Shown: positions 17,646 to 26,622, numbered from the stretch's first letter. The stretch is 64,000 bases of DNA from Palsa-504 sp963789225 (GCA_963789225.1 CAWBKD010000015.1:434001-498000), one strand, 5' to 3'. Numbers and translations are program-made. Notes: generated by a model not told the origin, from the sequence alone.

Positions 17646-17810
17646 ATGACCAACGTCGTCGATGCCCAGATCGAGGCCTATCGGGCCAAGGACGTCGAGC
17701 GGTTCTTGTCACACTACGCCGACGACATTTCCGTGGTGCTCTTCGACGGCATTTCAGAGCGCCTACGAACCGGACGCCGACTCTGCGCAGCGCTCATAGG
17801 TGAGATCTAG
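17646..17810 (+). pseudogene. Truncated NTF2/SnoaL-like protein (N-terminal remnant)
   Basis: A 54-codon frame from ATG 17646 to the stop at 17808-17810. It reads VVDAQIEAYRAKDVERFLSHYADDISVVLFDG, the usual first helix and strand of NTF2-like/SnoaL-fold proteins, then loses similarity and ends. Full-length relatives are about 110-140 residues. I read it as a truncated remnant. The stretch 17811-18035 contains nothing I recognise. Confidence 0.55.
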
Positions 17811-18035
17811 GCTGACCTCTGCGTCCAGATTGGCCAGTTCTGGGCTCAGGCGATCCTCCAACTGGCTACAGTCGTGCCGTCAACGAGAGGCGCGGGAGAA
17901 CCGTGATTCGCTGAAGACCAGGAGAACGCGACAAGGAACGGCACCCAGCTGGTGGTGTCCTCGTGCCGCAACACGCCTGACCAGCACTGGAGCATGCCGT
18001 AACCCCATCAGACGCGTCAGGTCGCCGGGTTTCCG

Positions 18036-18665
18036 TTAGTCCCTGCGGTCGGCCACGAGATCGTCTACCGCGTCCCGGAGCAGGGAGCCGAGTTCGGCGT
18101 TGGATACGTTGTTGAACGCGTCTCCGGCCATGAGCAGCCCTCCGAACACCGCGCCGAGTGAGCACGCCATCCGGACCCGGTCGCGCAGTGACAGCGCAGG
18201 ATCGTTGAGGGCTTGCAAGAACCGCTGCTGGATGTCGTCGTGCTGGTCGTCGTGGTCGTTGCGATGCAGTTTCTCCAGGGCCGCCTGGTTGCGCTCGTGC
18301 ATCAGGAAGATCTTGCGCTGGGCCAGCATCTGATCCAGGACTTCATTGAGCAGTGAGCCCCAGAGCTGGAGCGTCACGGTCTGGCCGGTCAGACGTTCGA
18401 GCGCCGCCTTACCGAACTCGTGCAGGCGCATGTGCAGCGCCACCAGGATCTCTTCCTTGGACGCGAAGTGGTAGTAGATCGCCGGCTTGCTCATATGGAG
18501 CCGTTCCGCGATCTCGCGCATGGACGTGCCGTCGAAACCTTGGTCGGTGAACAAGTCCAGAGCGACATCGAGGATCCTCTCGCGCGTGGATGCGCCGACG
18601 CGATCGCCGCTGGGCGGATCATCCCGGATCGGCGCGCCCGCGGGCGCTGCGTCTACCTCTGTCAC
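18036..18665 (-). CDS. TetR family transcriptional regulator (controls adjacent ABC exporter)
   Basis: A 209-residue TetR-type repressor. The helix-turn-helix lies at about residues 28-73, with RERILDVALDLFTDQGFDGTSMREIAERL and MSKPAIYYHFASKEEIL. The C-terminal ligand domain is helical and lacks recognisable specificity motifs. It is divergent from a DrrAB-type exporter, and two near-identical palindromes (18691-18712 and 18738-18755) lie in the shared promoter. The inference is autoregulation and ligand-induced derepression of the exporter. Confidence 0.93.
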   Translation of the reverse strand: MTEVDAAPAGAPIRDDPPSGDRVGASTRERILDVALDLFTDQGFDGTSMREIAERLHMSKPAIYYHFASKEEILVALHMRLHEFGKAALERLTGQTVTLQLWGSLLNEVLDQMLAQRKIFLMHERNQAALEKLHRNDHDDQHDDIQQRFLQALNDPALSLRDRVRMACSLGAVFGGLLMAGDAFNNVSNAELGSLLRDAVDDLVADRRD

Positions 18666-18690
18666 AGGCCCATTTTAGCGCCGCCGGGGT

Positions 18691-18712
18691 ACTTACCTAT
18701 CGTTCGGTAAGT
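18691..18712. promoter_or_regulatory. TetR operator 1 (palindrome)
   Basis: The sequence ACTTACC-N8-GGTAAGT is a perfect inverted repeat starting 26 bp upstream of the regulator start codon. Read on the opposite strand its core TTACCGAACGATAGGTAA matches the second operator at 16 of 18 positions, which indicates one binding protein for both sites. Confidence 0.75.
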
Positions 18713-18737
18713 GAGATGTTGTACGCTGGCGTTGAAC

Positions 18738-18755
18738 TTACCGACCGTTAGGTAA
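18738..18755. promoter_or_regulatory. TetR operator 2 (palindrome)
   Basis: TTACCGACCGTTAGGTAA carries TTACC/GGTAA arms with an 8-bp spacer. It ends 33 bp before the exporter ATPase start and lies 45 bp from the equivalent point of operator 1, so bound repressors would cover both divergent promoters. Confidence 0.75.
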
Positions 18756-18788
18756 AAGATCACCGAGCTTCCAGGGGGATGACCGGCG

Positions 18789-19811
18789 ATGGCTGACACG
18801 ATGATCGAGGCCGACGGCCTGTTCAAGAGTTACGGCGAGACGCGGGCGCTGGCCGGGGTCAGTTTCTCCGTGCCGGCCGGGAGCGTGCTTGGGCTGCTCG
18901 GCCCGAACGGGGCCGGGAAGACCACCGCCGTGCGGATCCTGACCACGCTGGCCCGGCCGGACGCGGGCCGGGCCCGGGTAGCTGGCGTTGACGTCCTGGC
19001 CCATCCGGCCGCCGTGCGCAGGCAGATCGGCGTGGCCGCCCAGGACGCGACCTTGGACGGGCTGCTGACCGGCAGGCAGAACCTCGTGCTGGTCGGCGAG
19101 CTGAGCGGGATGCGGACGGGCCAGGCCCGGGCGAGGGCCGTCGAGCTACTCGAGCTCTTCGAGCTGGCCGACGCCGCCGACCGGGTGGTCAAGGGCTACT
19201 CCGGCGGCATGCGGCGCCGGCTGGATCTGGCGGCCAGCCTGCTGACGCGGCCGCCTGTGCTGTTCCTTGATGAGCCGACCACGGGCCTGGACCCGGTGAG
19301 CAGGCAGCGAGTCTGGGAGGTGATCAGGGAACTTATCGCCTCCGGCGTCACGGTGCTGCTGACCACCCAGTACCTGGATGAGGCGGACGCCCTGGCTGAC
19401 CACATCGTGGTGGTCAATCACGGTCGGGTGATCGCCGACGGGACGCCGCTCGAGCTCAAGGAGCGCAGTCGGAGCGCGCACGTCGAGGTGACGCTGGCCG
19501 AGTCAGGGCCGGAAGCCGCCGAGGTGATCGCGCCCCTGGTCGGCGGCCGGGTATCGGTCAGCGCCGACGGGTTGCGCCTCGCCGCTGCCGTGGACAGCGC
19601 ACCCGGGCTGGCGACTGCCCTGGTACGGGCGCTGGACCGGGCGGGGATGCTCGTAGACAACATCGAGGTCCGCCAGCCCTCCCTGGACGATGTCTTCTTC
19701 GCGCTCACCGGCGCGCATATCCGCGGCGACGGCAACGGATCGGGTACGCAAGGGGCGAGCGCCGGGGCGGCGGGCGCGGCGGAGCTTGAGAGCGAAGGGG
19801 CACAGGCATGA
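18789..19811 (+). CDS. DrrA-type ABC transporter ATP-binding protein
   Basis: A 340-residue ATPase of the daunorubicin-resistance (DrrA) class that powers drug or lipid export. Walker A is GPNGAGKTT at residues 38-46, the signature is YSGGMRRRLDLAAS, Walker B is VLFLDEPTTGLDP, and the H-loop region contains LTTQYLDEAD. The typical DrrA C-terminal domain follows (ELKERSRS onwards), then a Gly/Ala-rich tail. The permease gene overlaps its stop by 4 bp (ATGA). A TetR regulator is divergent and two operators sit upstream, so induction by the exported compound is likely. Confidence 0.95.
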   Translation: MADTMIEADGLFKSYGETRALAGVSFSVPAGSVLGLLGPNGAGKTTAVRILTTLARPDAGRARVAGVDVLAHPAAVRRQIGVAAQDATLDGLLTGRQNLVLVGELSGMRTGQARARAVELLELFELADAADRVVKGYSGGMRRRLDLAASLLTRPPVLFLDEPTTGLDPVSRQRVWEVIRELIASGVTVLLTTQYLDEADALADHIVVVNHGRVIADGTPLELKERSRSAHVEVTLAESGPEAAEVIAPLVGGRVSVSADGLRLAAAVDSAPGLATALVRALDRAGMLVDNIEVRQPSLDDVFFALTGAHIRGDGNGSGTQGASAGAAGAAELESEGAQA

Positions 19812-20665
19812 CATCGGTCATCGCGCAGCGGCCGCGTAACGCGGCCGGGAACCGGCTGATCACCCGTAGCGTGGCCGAGCAGGCCAGGAACGTGGTCTCG
19901 ATGACGCGCCGGAACCTGGTGCACATCTCCCGGGAGCCGATGCAACTGTCCGACGTGACGATCCAGCCGGTGCTGTTCACCGTGCTTTTCATCTACATCT
20001 TCGGCGGCGCGATCCCGATCCCCGGCGGCGGCGGCTACAAGGACTTCACTCTGGCCGGGCTGCTTGCGCTGAACCTGACCACGTCCACCATGGGCACCGC
20101 GGTGGGTCTGGCCACCGACCTGCACGAGGGGATAATCGACCGGTTCCGGGCGCTCCCGATGTGGCGGCCCGCGGTGCTAGTCGGCCGGTCCTTCGCGGAC
20201 TTGCTCACGTCCTGTCTGTGCGCGGTCGTGGTCGCCGTCACCGGGCTCGCGGTCGGCTGGAGAACCAGCGCGGGCCCGCTGCCGATCATCGCGGGATTCG
20301 CCCTCGTCCTGTTCTTCGCCTACTCGCTGTCCTGGGTTGCCGCATGCGTCGGGCTCAACAGCAAGAGCCCGGAGTCAGCCGCGTCGTTCGGATTCATCGT
20401 GCTATTTCCGCTCGCGTTCGTGTCCAACGCGATGGTGCCGACCCAGCACATGCCCGGCTGGCTGCAGGCCGCCGCGGACTGGAACCCGGTCAGCGCGGTG
20501 ACCGCCGGTGCCCGCCATCTCTGGGGCAACCCGAACCCGTCCGCGTCGATCGGCGCCTGGCCGATGCAACATCCCATCGAGGCGTCACTCGCCTGGTCGG
20601 TGCTGATCCTCGCCGTGGCGGCGCCTCTTGCCTCCTGGTTTTTCCGCCGCCGGACCACCGAATAG
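19808..20665 (+). CDS. DrrB-type ABC transporter permease
   Basis: A 285-residue ABC-2 type permease and partner of the preceding ATPase, with which it overlaps by ATGA. It has about six membrane segments, including VTIQPVLFTVLFIYIFGGAI, LLTSCLCAVVVAVTGLAVGW, FALVLFFAYSLSWVAACVGL and VLILAVAAPLASWFF. The conserved stretch PLAFVSNAMVPTQHMPGWLQ near residue 205 is characteristic of DrrB proteins. Together they would form an exporter for a hydrophobic compound. The end of the gene is followed by about 580 bp without a gene. Confidence 0.94.
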   Translation: MTSVIAQRPRNAAGNRLITRSVAEQARNVVSMTRRNLVHISREPMQLSDVTIQPVLFTVLFIYIFGGAIPIPGGGGYKDFTLAGLLALNLTTSTMGTAVGLATDLHEGIIDRFRALPMWRPAVLVGRSFADLLTSCLCAVVVAVTGLAVGWRTSAGPLPIIAGFALVLFFAYSLSWVAACVGLNSKSPESAASFGFIVLFPLAFVSNAMVPTQHMPGWLQAAADWNPVSAVTAGARHLWGNPNPSASIGAWPMQHPIEASLAWSVLILAVAAPLASWFFRRRTTE

Positions 20666-21244
20666 CGATGATCTGAGCTAGCCGGGCCACGGGCCACTTC
20701 CTTGCAAACCACCCCGCCACCAACGGACACCGGCGCCCCCGGGGACACATACATGCCCGATCTGTACGAAGCTGTCGGCGCCACGGGTGAACTGCTGTCT
20801 CGCTGACCGCTTACGCCTCAGCGTCGGCTGATGGGCAACGGCGGAGGGGGCCCCGGGCACCGTGGGGGGGAGACGGCGCTGCGGGGCCCCACTCCTGACC
20901 CGGCTCGGTGCCCATAGGGCATCCTGCGGCCGGGCTGCTTCAACAGCATGCCCGAGTCGAAGGGAGTTCAAAGGGGAAATTTCATAGGTTCTCAGTCGAG
21001 AGCGTGATCGGGGGGAGAGTACTGCGTTCCCGCCAGCGTGGAGACCTTCGGTCCGAGGCGGTGTCCCGGCCTGTGACTAGGACTTTAGTCATCCCGATGG
21101 CCAGGTCTGGCGCGGCGCGGGGCGTACGTGGCCGCGAGAGAGCAGTTCCCGCGAGGGCGTGGGCGGCCGCGTGGAAAGCTGCGGTATGGAACTAGACGGG
21201 TGTAATCGTGGCGTGCGCTGGGCAGACAGAGGCAGAATGGCCGG
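20666..21244. other. Long gap upstream of the kinase gene
   Basis: No convincing gene is visible. The stretch contains the dyad TGACTA-GGACTT-TAGTCA at 21074-21091, discussed separately, and a G-rich run near 20850. A short in-frame string MPDLYEAVGATGELLSR ending at about 20805 could be debris. Confidence 0.5.
21074..21091. promoter_or_regulatory. Palindrome resembling a DosR/DevR box
   Basis: TGACTAGGACTTTAGTCA has perfect 6-bp arms. Its core GGACTTTAGTC agrees with the central part of the mycobacterial DosR consensus (GGGACTWWAGTCCC), although the flanking bases differ. It is about 150-190 bp upstream of the Ser/Thr kinase start. Binding by a NarL/DosR-type regulator is only a possibility. 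Confidence 0.4.
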
Positions 21245-23119
21245 GTGACATCCGGTCGGTCCACGATGTCTGACATGCTTCCCCTGCGCGATTCGGATCC
21301 GCACGAGGTGGGCGGATACAGGTTGCTCGGCCGCCTTGGGGAAGGCGGGCAGGGCGTTGTGTTTCTAGCGGTGGGTCCTACTGGAAGTCGGGTGGCGGTC
21401 AAGCTGCTGCCGTCAACCACCGACCCGCAGGTCCGGAGTCGCTTCCTGAAAGAGGTCGCGGCGGCGCAGCGGGTCGCCCGGTTCTCCACGGCGCAAATCC
21501 TGGATGCGGGATTCTTCGAGCGGCGACCGTTCATCGTCAGTGAATACGTCGACGGGCCATCGCTGGTAGAAGTCGTCGAGCAGTACGGGCCTCACAGCGG
21601 CCCCGCGCTCGAGCGCATCGCCGTCGCCACGTTGACCGCGCTGGGCGCATTCCATGCCGTCGGGATGGTGCATCGCGACTTCAAGCCCGGCAATGTCCTG
21701 CTCGGGCCCGACGGGCCGGTGGTGATCGACTTCGGGCTGGCGGCCGTTCCCGGGATGACCACCACGGGCCCTTCTGGCCAGGTCGCCCTGGGAACACCGG
21801 CGTTTATGGCGCCCGAGGCGCTGGCTGGGAGTCGAGTGACCGCAGCCGCCGACATGTGGTCGTGGGCCGTGACGATGGCGTTCGCGGGTACCGGCGCGTT
21901 GCCCTTCAGGGGCGAGTCGCTGACAGCCGTGGCGTTCGCCATTCTTCATTCCGAGCCAACTGTGGGCGGGCTCCCCGAACCACTGGGCGCGCTGGTCCTC
22001 CGCTGCCTCAATAAGGACCCCGCCGGCAGGCCGTCGGCCCGCGATGCGCTCCGCGAGCTCGTGGCCGCCGGAGTGCTGCTCGTGGGACCGCTGCCGCCAA
22101 TGGCCTCCGCTCCAACCGCGGACGAGGCCACACCCAGCTCGCAGTCTGCGTATACCGCGACAACGAGGCCGCCACGGGGCACGGGCGATGGCCTGCTCAG
22201 CACCGGGCCGACCGGGCCGCGGTCGGCGCGACACGGGAATAGTCGCACCCGGCGGCGGCGTCGGCGGGCGGCTGTGATTCTGTCTGCGATTGTCGTGGTG
22301 GCCGGGATCGGCGCGCTCGCGCTCAATCTTCCCCGGCACGGCGCACCGCCTCCGCGGCTAACGGGCCAATCTGAGGGCAACCAGGAAATTGCCGCTGAGG
22401 ACACGGCTAGGGCGCAGGCCGTCAACTGGATCATGCAGCAGGCCAGCCGGGCCGACATCGTGTCATGCGATCAGCTGGTGTGTCAGGATCTGGTCAACAA
22501 GGGCTTCCCGTCCGCGAACGTATTGCCGCTCGGATCCGGGTCGAATGATCCGCTCGGCTCTACCCTCGTGGTCGCCACGGCCGCGATCGAAGCCCAGTAC
22601 GGCGGCCGGCTTGAGTCCGTCTACGCCCCGGTTGTCCTCGCGAGCTTCGGCAAGGGGAGCGCCAAGATCAACATCCGGTGGCTCTATCCCGGCGGCGCCG
22701 CCAGGTACCAATCCGTGGCACGGGGGGACCTGGGCAGCAGGAAAACGGCCGAAGCCGAGCTGCTGACCAACAATCAGATCCAGTTCTCAGCCGCGGCCAG
22801 GGAACAACTTCTCAGCGGCGATATTGATCCGCAGCTGCCGGAGCTCCTCGCCACCATGGCTGATATCCACCCGATAGACGTCGTGGACTTCGTCGATCAA
22901 TCGCCTGACGGCGGACCTGCCAGCCTGATGCGGGCGGTGGACTTGGCCATGGTGGACAGCTCGGCGCACATGACACCCGCCGCATACCTCGGCTGGATGA
23001 AGGGGTTCATCGAATCCCAGCGAGCCCAATACCTCCCGGTATGGACGCAATCGGTCAGGCTGAGTACCGGCCAAGTCGTGCTGCAGATTGCCTATGGGGC
23101 GCCGAGCCCGCTCAGCTAG
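21245..23119 (+). CDS. Receptor-like Ser/Thr protein kinase (PknB family)
   Basis: A membrane kinase of 624 residues (616 if the ATG at 21269 is used). The cytoplasmic kinase domain spans about 25-270 with the glycine loop LGEGGQGVVFLA, VAVKLL (invariant Lys), HRDFKPGNVLL, VIDFGLA and GTPAFMAPEAL. A linker rich in Pro/Ser/Thr follows, then a basic cluster (RRRRRRAA) and one membrane segment (VILSAIVVVAGIGALALNL, about 345). The remaining 260 residues would be outside the cell and show no PASTA repeats. The ligand is unknown. It stands alone, with large gaps on both sides. Confidence 0.92.
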   Translation: MTSGRSTMSDMLPLRDSDPHEVGGYRLLGRLGEGGQGVVFLAVGPTGSRVAVKLLPSTTDPQVRSRFLKEVAAAQRVARFSTAQILDAGFFERRPFIVSEYVDGPSLVEVVEQYGPHSGPALERIAVATLTALGAFHAVGMVHRDFKPGNVLLGPDGPVVIDFGLAAVPGMTTTGPSGQVALGTPAFMAPEALAGSRVTAAADMWSWAVTMAFAGTGALPFRGESLTAVAFAILHSEPTVGGLPEPLGALVLRCLNKDPAGRPSARDALRELVAAGVLLVGPLPPMASAPTADEATPSSQSAYTATTRPPRGTGDGLLSTGPTGPRSARHGNSRTRRRRRRAAVILSAIVVVAGIGALALNLPRHGAPPPRLTGQSEGNQEIAAEDTARAQAVNWIMQQASRADIVSCDQLVCQDLVNKGFPSANVLPLGSGSNDPLGSTLVVATAAIEAQYGGRLESVYAPVVLASFGKGSAKINIRWLYPGGAARYQSVARGDLGSRKTAEAELLTNNQIQFSAAAREQLLSGDIDPQLPELLATMADIHPIDVVDFVDQSPDGGPASLMRAVDLAMVDSSAHMTPAAYLGWMKGFIESQRAQYLPVWTQSVRLSTGQVVLQIAYGAPSPLS

Positions 23120-23563
23120 CTAGGCACGGTTTCCGGCTGCGGGCGCTGCCGCGGCGACACCATGGGACAGACGTCCGGCTGCGGGGCCGGAGCGCCCTTG
23201 CGCTCCCCTCCAAGTTTACGCGAGGACGCCACCGGCCCGCAGCGCAACGGGCTGGGCTCACCGCCTCCGGCAGCGGTGCTGCCCATTGAGACTCCAGGTC
23301 TAAGTCAGCGTTCCGGCTCCGCTGGATCCCAGAAGTGAAGATCTCGGTAGGTTTAGGAAGAGGTAAGAATTTTCTTCCGATACAGGTACCCTAGAGCAGC
23401 ATAGGCAGGAAGTAAAGAGCATCAACAAGATGAAGCAAGAAGAGAGACGCAGACCCGTGTAGGTAGGCGCGCCTAGCAGAGCTAGACTCTTCTAACTTCT
23501 TCTGATGTGATGGTCGCGTGGCCCGGGGCGGGATTAGCACCGGCTGGCGGGAGGGGCGCTCAC
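23120..23563. other. Gap with a low-GC purine-rich tract
   Basis: No gene is recognised. The half from about 23330 to 23510 is visibly poorer in GC than anything nearby and rich in purines on the top strand (for example AGCATCAACAAGATGAAGC around 23416-23434), ending in CTTCTAACTTCTTCTG repeats. It probably contains the promoter of the downstream XRE gene. Confidence 0.5.
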
Positions 23564-24154
23564 ATGGCCGGTGAGGATTGGTGGCGGCTCGCCGATTACG
23601 TCGTCGCACGCCGAGTCGAGCTAGGGATGCGGGACAGGCGAGCCCTGGCCGAGGCGAGCGGGGTGACCGAGCGGACGCTGGGGAAGCTCGAGAACGGCCA
23701 GCACGTTTCCCCCAGCACCCTCGCTATGGTCGAGAACCGGCTCGGCTGGGCACCAGGTTCGTGCCGACGGATACTGGCGGGCGGGGAACCTATCATGGGG
23801 TCGCCAGACCTCGGGCCAGCCGAGAGCCAGGACCCGACGCTGTATCACCTCGCGAGCACTCCGGGCCTGCCCCCCGACGTGGTTCGGGGCCTCGTCGCCC
23901 TCGCCCGGAACTGGCGACAGGGCGAGGGCAGCACCAACGAGCGCAGCACAGACGAGCAGGGCCAGCGGGGCTCTTTACCGCTAACCGTCCGCGCTACCGC
24001 GAATGGCCCTGGAGTTGGCGTACTCCAGGGCCGTCAGCTGACGCGGGGCCCCGGCCGACACGTACCTGGGTTCCTGGCCTGGATTCTTTTCCTCGCCGAT
24101 GTCGTATCCCCGCGGGGCAGTCGGCGTGTCGATGGTCGCCCCGCCGCCGCCTAG
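23564..24154 (+). CDS. XRE-type helix-turn-helix regulator
   Basis: About 196 residues from ATG 23564, which has GGGAGGGG upstream. The HTH covers residues 10-60: ADYVVARRVELGMRDRRALAEASGVTERTLGKLENG, the usual actinobacterial Cro/CI-like form. The middle is a poorly conserved linker. The last 55 or so codons overlap the convergent Wzz-like gene by 174 bp and have the odd composition of a shadow frame, so the natural stop may have been lost by a small frameshift near 23980. The regulatory target is unknown. Confidence 0.75.
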   Translation: MAGEDWWRLADYVVARRVELGMRDRRALAEASGVTERTLGKLENGQHVSPSTLAMVENRLGWAPGSCRRILAGGEPIMGSPDLGPAESQDPTLYHLASTPGLPPDVVRGLVALARNWRQGEGSTNERSTDEQGQRGSLPLTVRATANGPGVGVLQGRQLTRGPGRHVPGFLAWILFLADVVSPRGSRRVDGRPAAA

Positions 24155-24676
24155 CGCCGCGATGACCCCGAGCAGCGCGCCGAATAGCGCGCCAAGCAGC
24201 AGGTCGATCCGCAGCCTGGTCAGCGGCGGCGTCCCAGTTGCCCTCGTCGCTGGTTCGAGGATCTGCGCGGCGGCCTGCTGGCCCGGGTAGCTCAGAGATT
24301 GGGCGTAAGCGAAGTAACTGCGGGCGGCGGCGTTGGTGGCGGCCTCCGCCTGGGCGGGGGTCCCGGCGGTGGCGCTCACCCACAGGCCGTTCGCCGCCAC
24401 GGGCTTGATCTGGACCCCAGTCGGAAGCGTCTGGAGCAACTTGGCCCCGATGTCGGCCGTTTGGTTGGGCGCAAACAGGGGCCCTCCGCAGATGGCCCCG
24501 GCCGGGCAGTCCGACGCCGGAAATATGACGAGCGCCTGGCTGGTGAACACCGGCGGATTGAGCGCGGCAAAGACCGCGCCGCCGAGAAGGCCGAGTATGG
24601 CCATGATGCCGATGAGGGCCCGGTACCGGCCCAGGGTCGATGCGAACTTCGGCGAGTCCGAAGGCTGCTGGCTCAC
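23981..24676 (-). CDS. Wzz/chain-length-determinant-like membrane protein
   Basis: About 231 residues from the GTG at 24676, chosen because GGAGG lies just ahead of it; the longer frame to 24802 is unlikely. Two membrane segments bracket the protein (IGIMAILGLLGGAVFAAL near the N-terminus and IDLLLGALFGALLGVIAAL near residue 170), with an extracytoplasmic loop between them. That is the topology of polysaccharide co-polymerase (Wzz) proteins. The loop contains two Cys close together (CPAGAICGGP). No glycosyltransferase or tyrosine kinase is adjacent, so the role in surface polysaccharide is uncertain. Confidence 0.65.
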   Translation of the reverse strand: MSQQPSDSPKFASTLGRYRALIGIMAILGLLGGAVFAALNPPVFTSQALVIFPASDCPAGAICGGPLFAPNQTADIGAKLLQTLPTGVQIKPVAANGLWVSATAGTPAQAEAATNAAARSYFAYAQSLSYPGQQAAAQILEPATRATGTPPLTRLRIDLLLGALFGALLGVIAALGGGGATIDTPTAPRGYDIGEEKNPGQEPRYVSAGAPRQLTALEYANSRAIRGSADG

Positions 24677-24927
24677 ATGGCCTCCGTATGCAATCGCTGG
24701 CGGCCGATCCAGCGGGGTCAGTAATGCGAACCATGATACGACTCGCGAGGGAAATCGGACATGGCTCGGGCTACTTGACCTTTCCCTTGGGTCAAGCCGC
24801 ATGCTGGTGGAGCCGGGCAGGTCACCCGGCCCTGCAGGAGACTGATGGACCTGATGACAATCTCAGCGTCCCGCTGCGGTGACGACGATCATGCCGAACG
24901 CCGTAGACGCGACGTTACGGTGTCCCC

Positions 24928-25275
24928 ATGGCGTTCAAGCTGGCGGTGGTCGTCCGAGCCGATCTGGATATGGGACGTGGCAAGATCGCCGCTCAGGTGG
25001 CCCACGCGGCGGTCGCGGCCGTGCTTGCGAACCTGGGAACGGACGATCTGGCCGGCTGGCTGCGGGATGGCCAGCCCAAGGTCGTGCTCAAGGTGACGAG
25101 CGACGGGGAGTTGCAGGAGGTGATCGACCAGGCGAAGGCGGCCGGGCTACCGGTTGAGCTCGTCAACGACGCGGGCCGGACTCAGGTAGCTCCCGGGACG
25201 TTGACGTGTTGCGCGGTGGGGCCTGCTGAAAGCCAGCGGATCGACGCGATCACGGCCGGACTGCCGTTGCTGTGA
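24928..25275 (+). CDS. pth2: Peptidyl-tRNA hydrolase, archaeal/eukaryotic (PTH2) type
   Basis: A 115-residue protein that cleaves peptidyl-tRNA to recycle tRNA. The PTH2 pattern is clear: VVRADLDMGRGKIAAQVAHAAVAA (residues 8-31), WLRDGQPKVVLKV, and the C-terminal LVNDAGRTQVAPGT, followed by CCAVGPAESQRIDAITAGLPLL. Some actinobacteria carry this type besides the usual bacterial Pth. The length is exactly that of the family. It precedes the amidohydrolase gene by 24 bp. Confidence 0.94.
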   Translation: MAFKLAVVVRADLDMGRGKIAAQVAHAAVAAVLANLGTDDLAGWLRDGQPKVVLKVTSDGELQEVIDQAKAAGLPVELVNDAGRTQVAPGTLTCCAVGPAESQRIDAITAGLPLL

Positions 25276-25299
25276 CGCATCGGTGGCTAGAGTGACGCT

Positions 25300-26481
25300 G
25301 TGCGCAGCACCCTGTACCGTGACGCGGCGCTGGCCGATGGGCGATCCCCGCGACTGCAGCTAGGTGTCAGCCTCCTGGAGGAGGACGGCCAGGTCCGCTG
25401 GATCCGGCCGGTCGGCGAGGAAGGCGAGTGCCCGCCTGGGTGCGAGGTGGTCGACGCGGGCGGTACCACGATCGTGCCTGGCCTGGTGGACGGCCACAGC
25501 CACCTGACGTTGCCGGGCGGCTCCCACTGGATCGACCGGGGCGGCGACCCGACCGAGACGCTGCTGGCCGTGGCCGAAGCCAACGGCGAGCTTCAGTACC
25601 GGTCCGGGGTCCGCTGGGCGCGTGATGTCGGTTCGCCCCGGCGCGCGTACGACGGCGATGACGAACGGGCGGTGGCCATCGGCGTTCGGGAACGGTGGCT
25701 CGGGCGGCGTGACCGGCCGTACGTGCGCGCGGCAGGCACCTGGATCACGGTCGCGGGGCTGCTCCCTGACGGGCTGTCGGTCGAGGCCCGCGACGGTGAC
25801 GAGCTTCTCGCCGCGGCAATGGGCCAACTCGACGACGGCGCGGACTTCGTCAAGCTCTACCTCGACGGGCCGGACATCCAGACCGCGCCGTGGACGGCCG
25901 CGGAGGTGGGCCGGGTCGCCGGGGCGGTGCACGCGCGCGGCGCGAAGGTGACCGCGCATTCCACGACGCTGCCCGGCGCGCGAGTGTGCGCCGAGGCGGG
26001 CGTGGATTCGATCGAGCACGGGTTCGAACTCGACGCCGACGTCGCGCGGCTCATGGCCGAGCGCGGCATCGCGCTGGTCACGACGATGACGGTGCTGAAG
26101 TCGTGGCTGACGTTCGCCACGACCACGGCGATCCCGAGGTTCGCCGGGCCGGACAGCCGGGCCCGGATCCTGGACCGGCTGGACCAGGCCGTGCACAGCG
26201 CGCGGCTGGCCCATGCGGCAGGCGTCGCCATCGTGGGCGGGACCGACTTCGGCGGCGGCTCCGCCCGCGCGAACCAGCTGCCTTGGGAGGTCGAGTGCCT
26301 GGTCGAGGCCGGGCTTGAGCCGTGGGAGGCACTGGCCGCGGTGACCTGGCGCGGCGGCGAACTGCTCGGCGAGCCAGAGGCAGGAGTGATCCGGGCGGGC
26401 GGGCCCGCCGACTTCTCGCTCGTGCACGGCGACCCGCTCAGCGACCCGACGGCGCTATGGCGCGTCTGGCGCGTGGCCTGA
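25300..26481 (+). CDS. Imidazolonepropionase-like amidohydrolase
   Basis: A 393-residue metal-dependent hydrolase of the amidohydrolase superfamily, starting at GTG 25300. The metal site begins with DGHSHLTLPG (HxH near residue 67). It continues with the likely bridging lysine in FVKLYLDG, then HSTTLPGA, SIEHGFELD and the final metal-binding Asp in GGTDFGGGS. The C-terminal small domain (PADFSLVHGDPLSDP) is typical. Substrate possibilities include cyclic amides or peptides. It is 24 bp downstream of pth2 and may be cotranscribed. The region immediately after it was invaded by an IS4 element. Confidence 0.88.
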   Translation: MRSTLYRDAALADGRSPRLQLGVSLLEEDGQVRWIRPVGEEGECPPGCEVVDAGGTTIVPGLVDGHSHLTLPGGSHWIDRGGDPTETLLAVAEANGELQYRSGVRWARDVGSPRRAYDGDDERAVAIGVRERWLGRRDRPYVRAAGTWITVAGLLPDGLSVEARDGDELLAAAMGQLDDGADFVKLYLDGPDIQTAPWTAAEVGRVAGAVHARGAKVTAHSTTLPGARVCAEAGVDSIEHGFELDADVARLMAERGIALVTTMTVLKSWLTFATTTAIPRFAGPDSRARILDRLDQAVHSARLAHAAGVAIVGGTDFGGGSARANQLPWEVECLVEAGLEPWEALAAVTWRGGELLGEPEAGVIRAGGPADFSLVHGDPLSDPTALWRVWRVA

Positions 26482-26612
26482 TCGGGTACCGCAAATTGGT
26501 AAGGGTGGCCCCGATGTTCCGGTTGGGCCGTCAGTTCTGGCGAGCCTCGCGAGTCGATTGCGGGTGGCTGCTTTTCCGGGTGGCGTCTTTGATTTGGGTA
26601 CAGCTCTTGTGG

Positions 26613-26622
26613 GGGGTTGGGG
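26613..26622. repeat. Target site duplication, left
   Basis: GGGGTTGGGG abuts the left inverted repeat of the insertion sequence, and the identical 10 bp abut the right inverted repeat at 28325-28334. The length fits IS4-family insertions. Confidence 0.85.
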
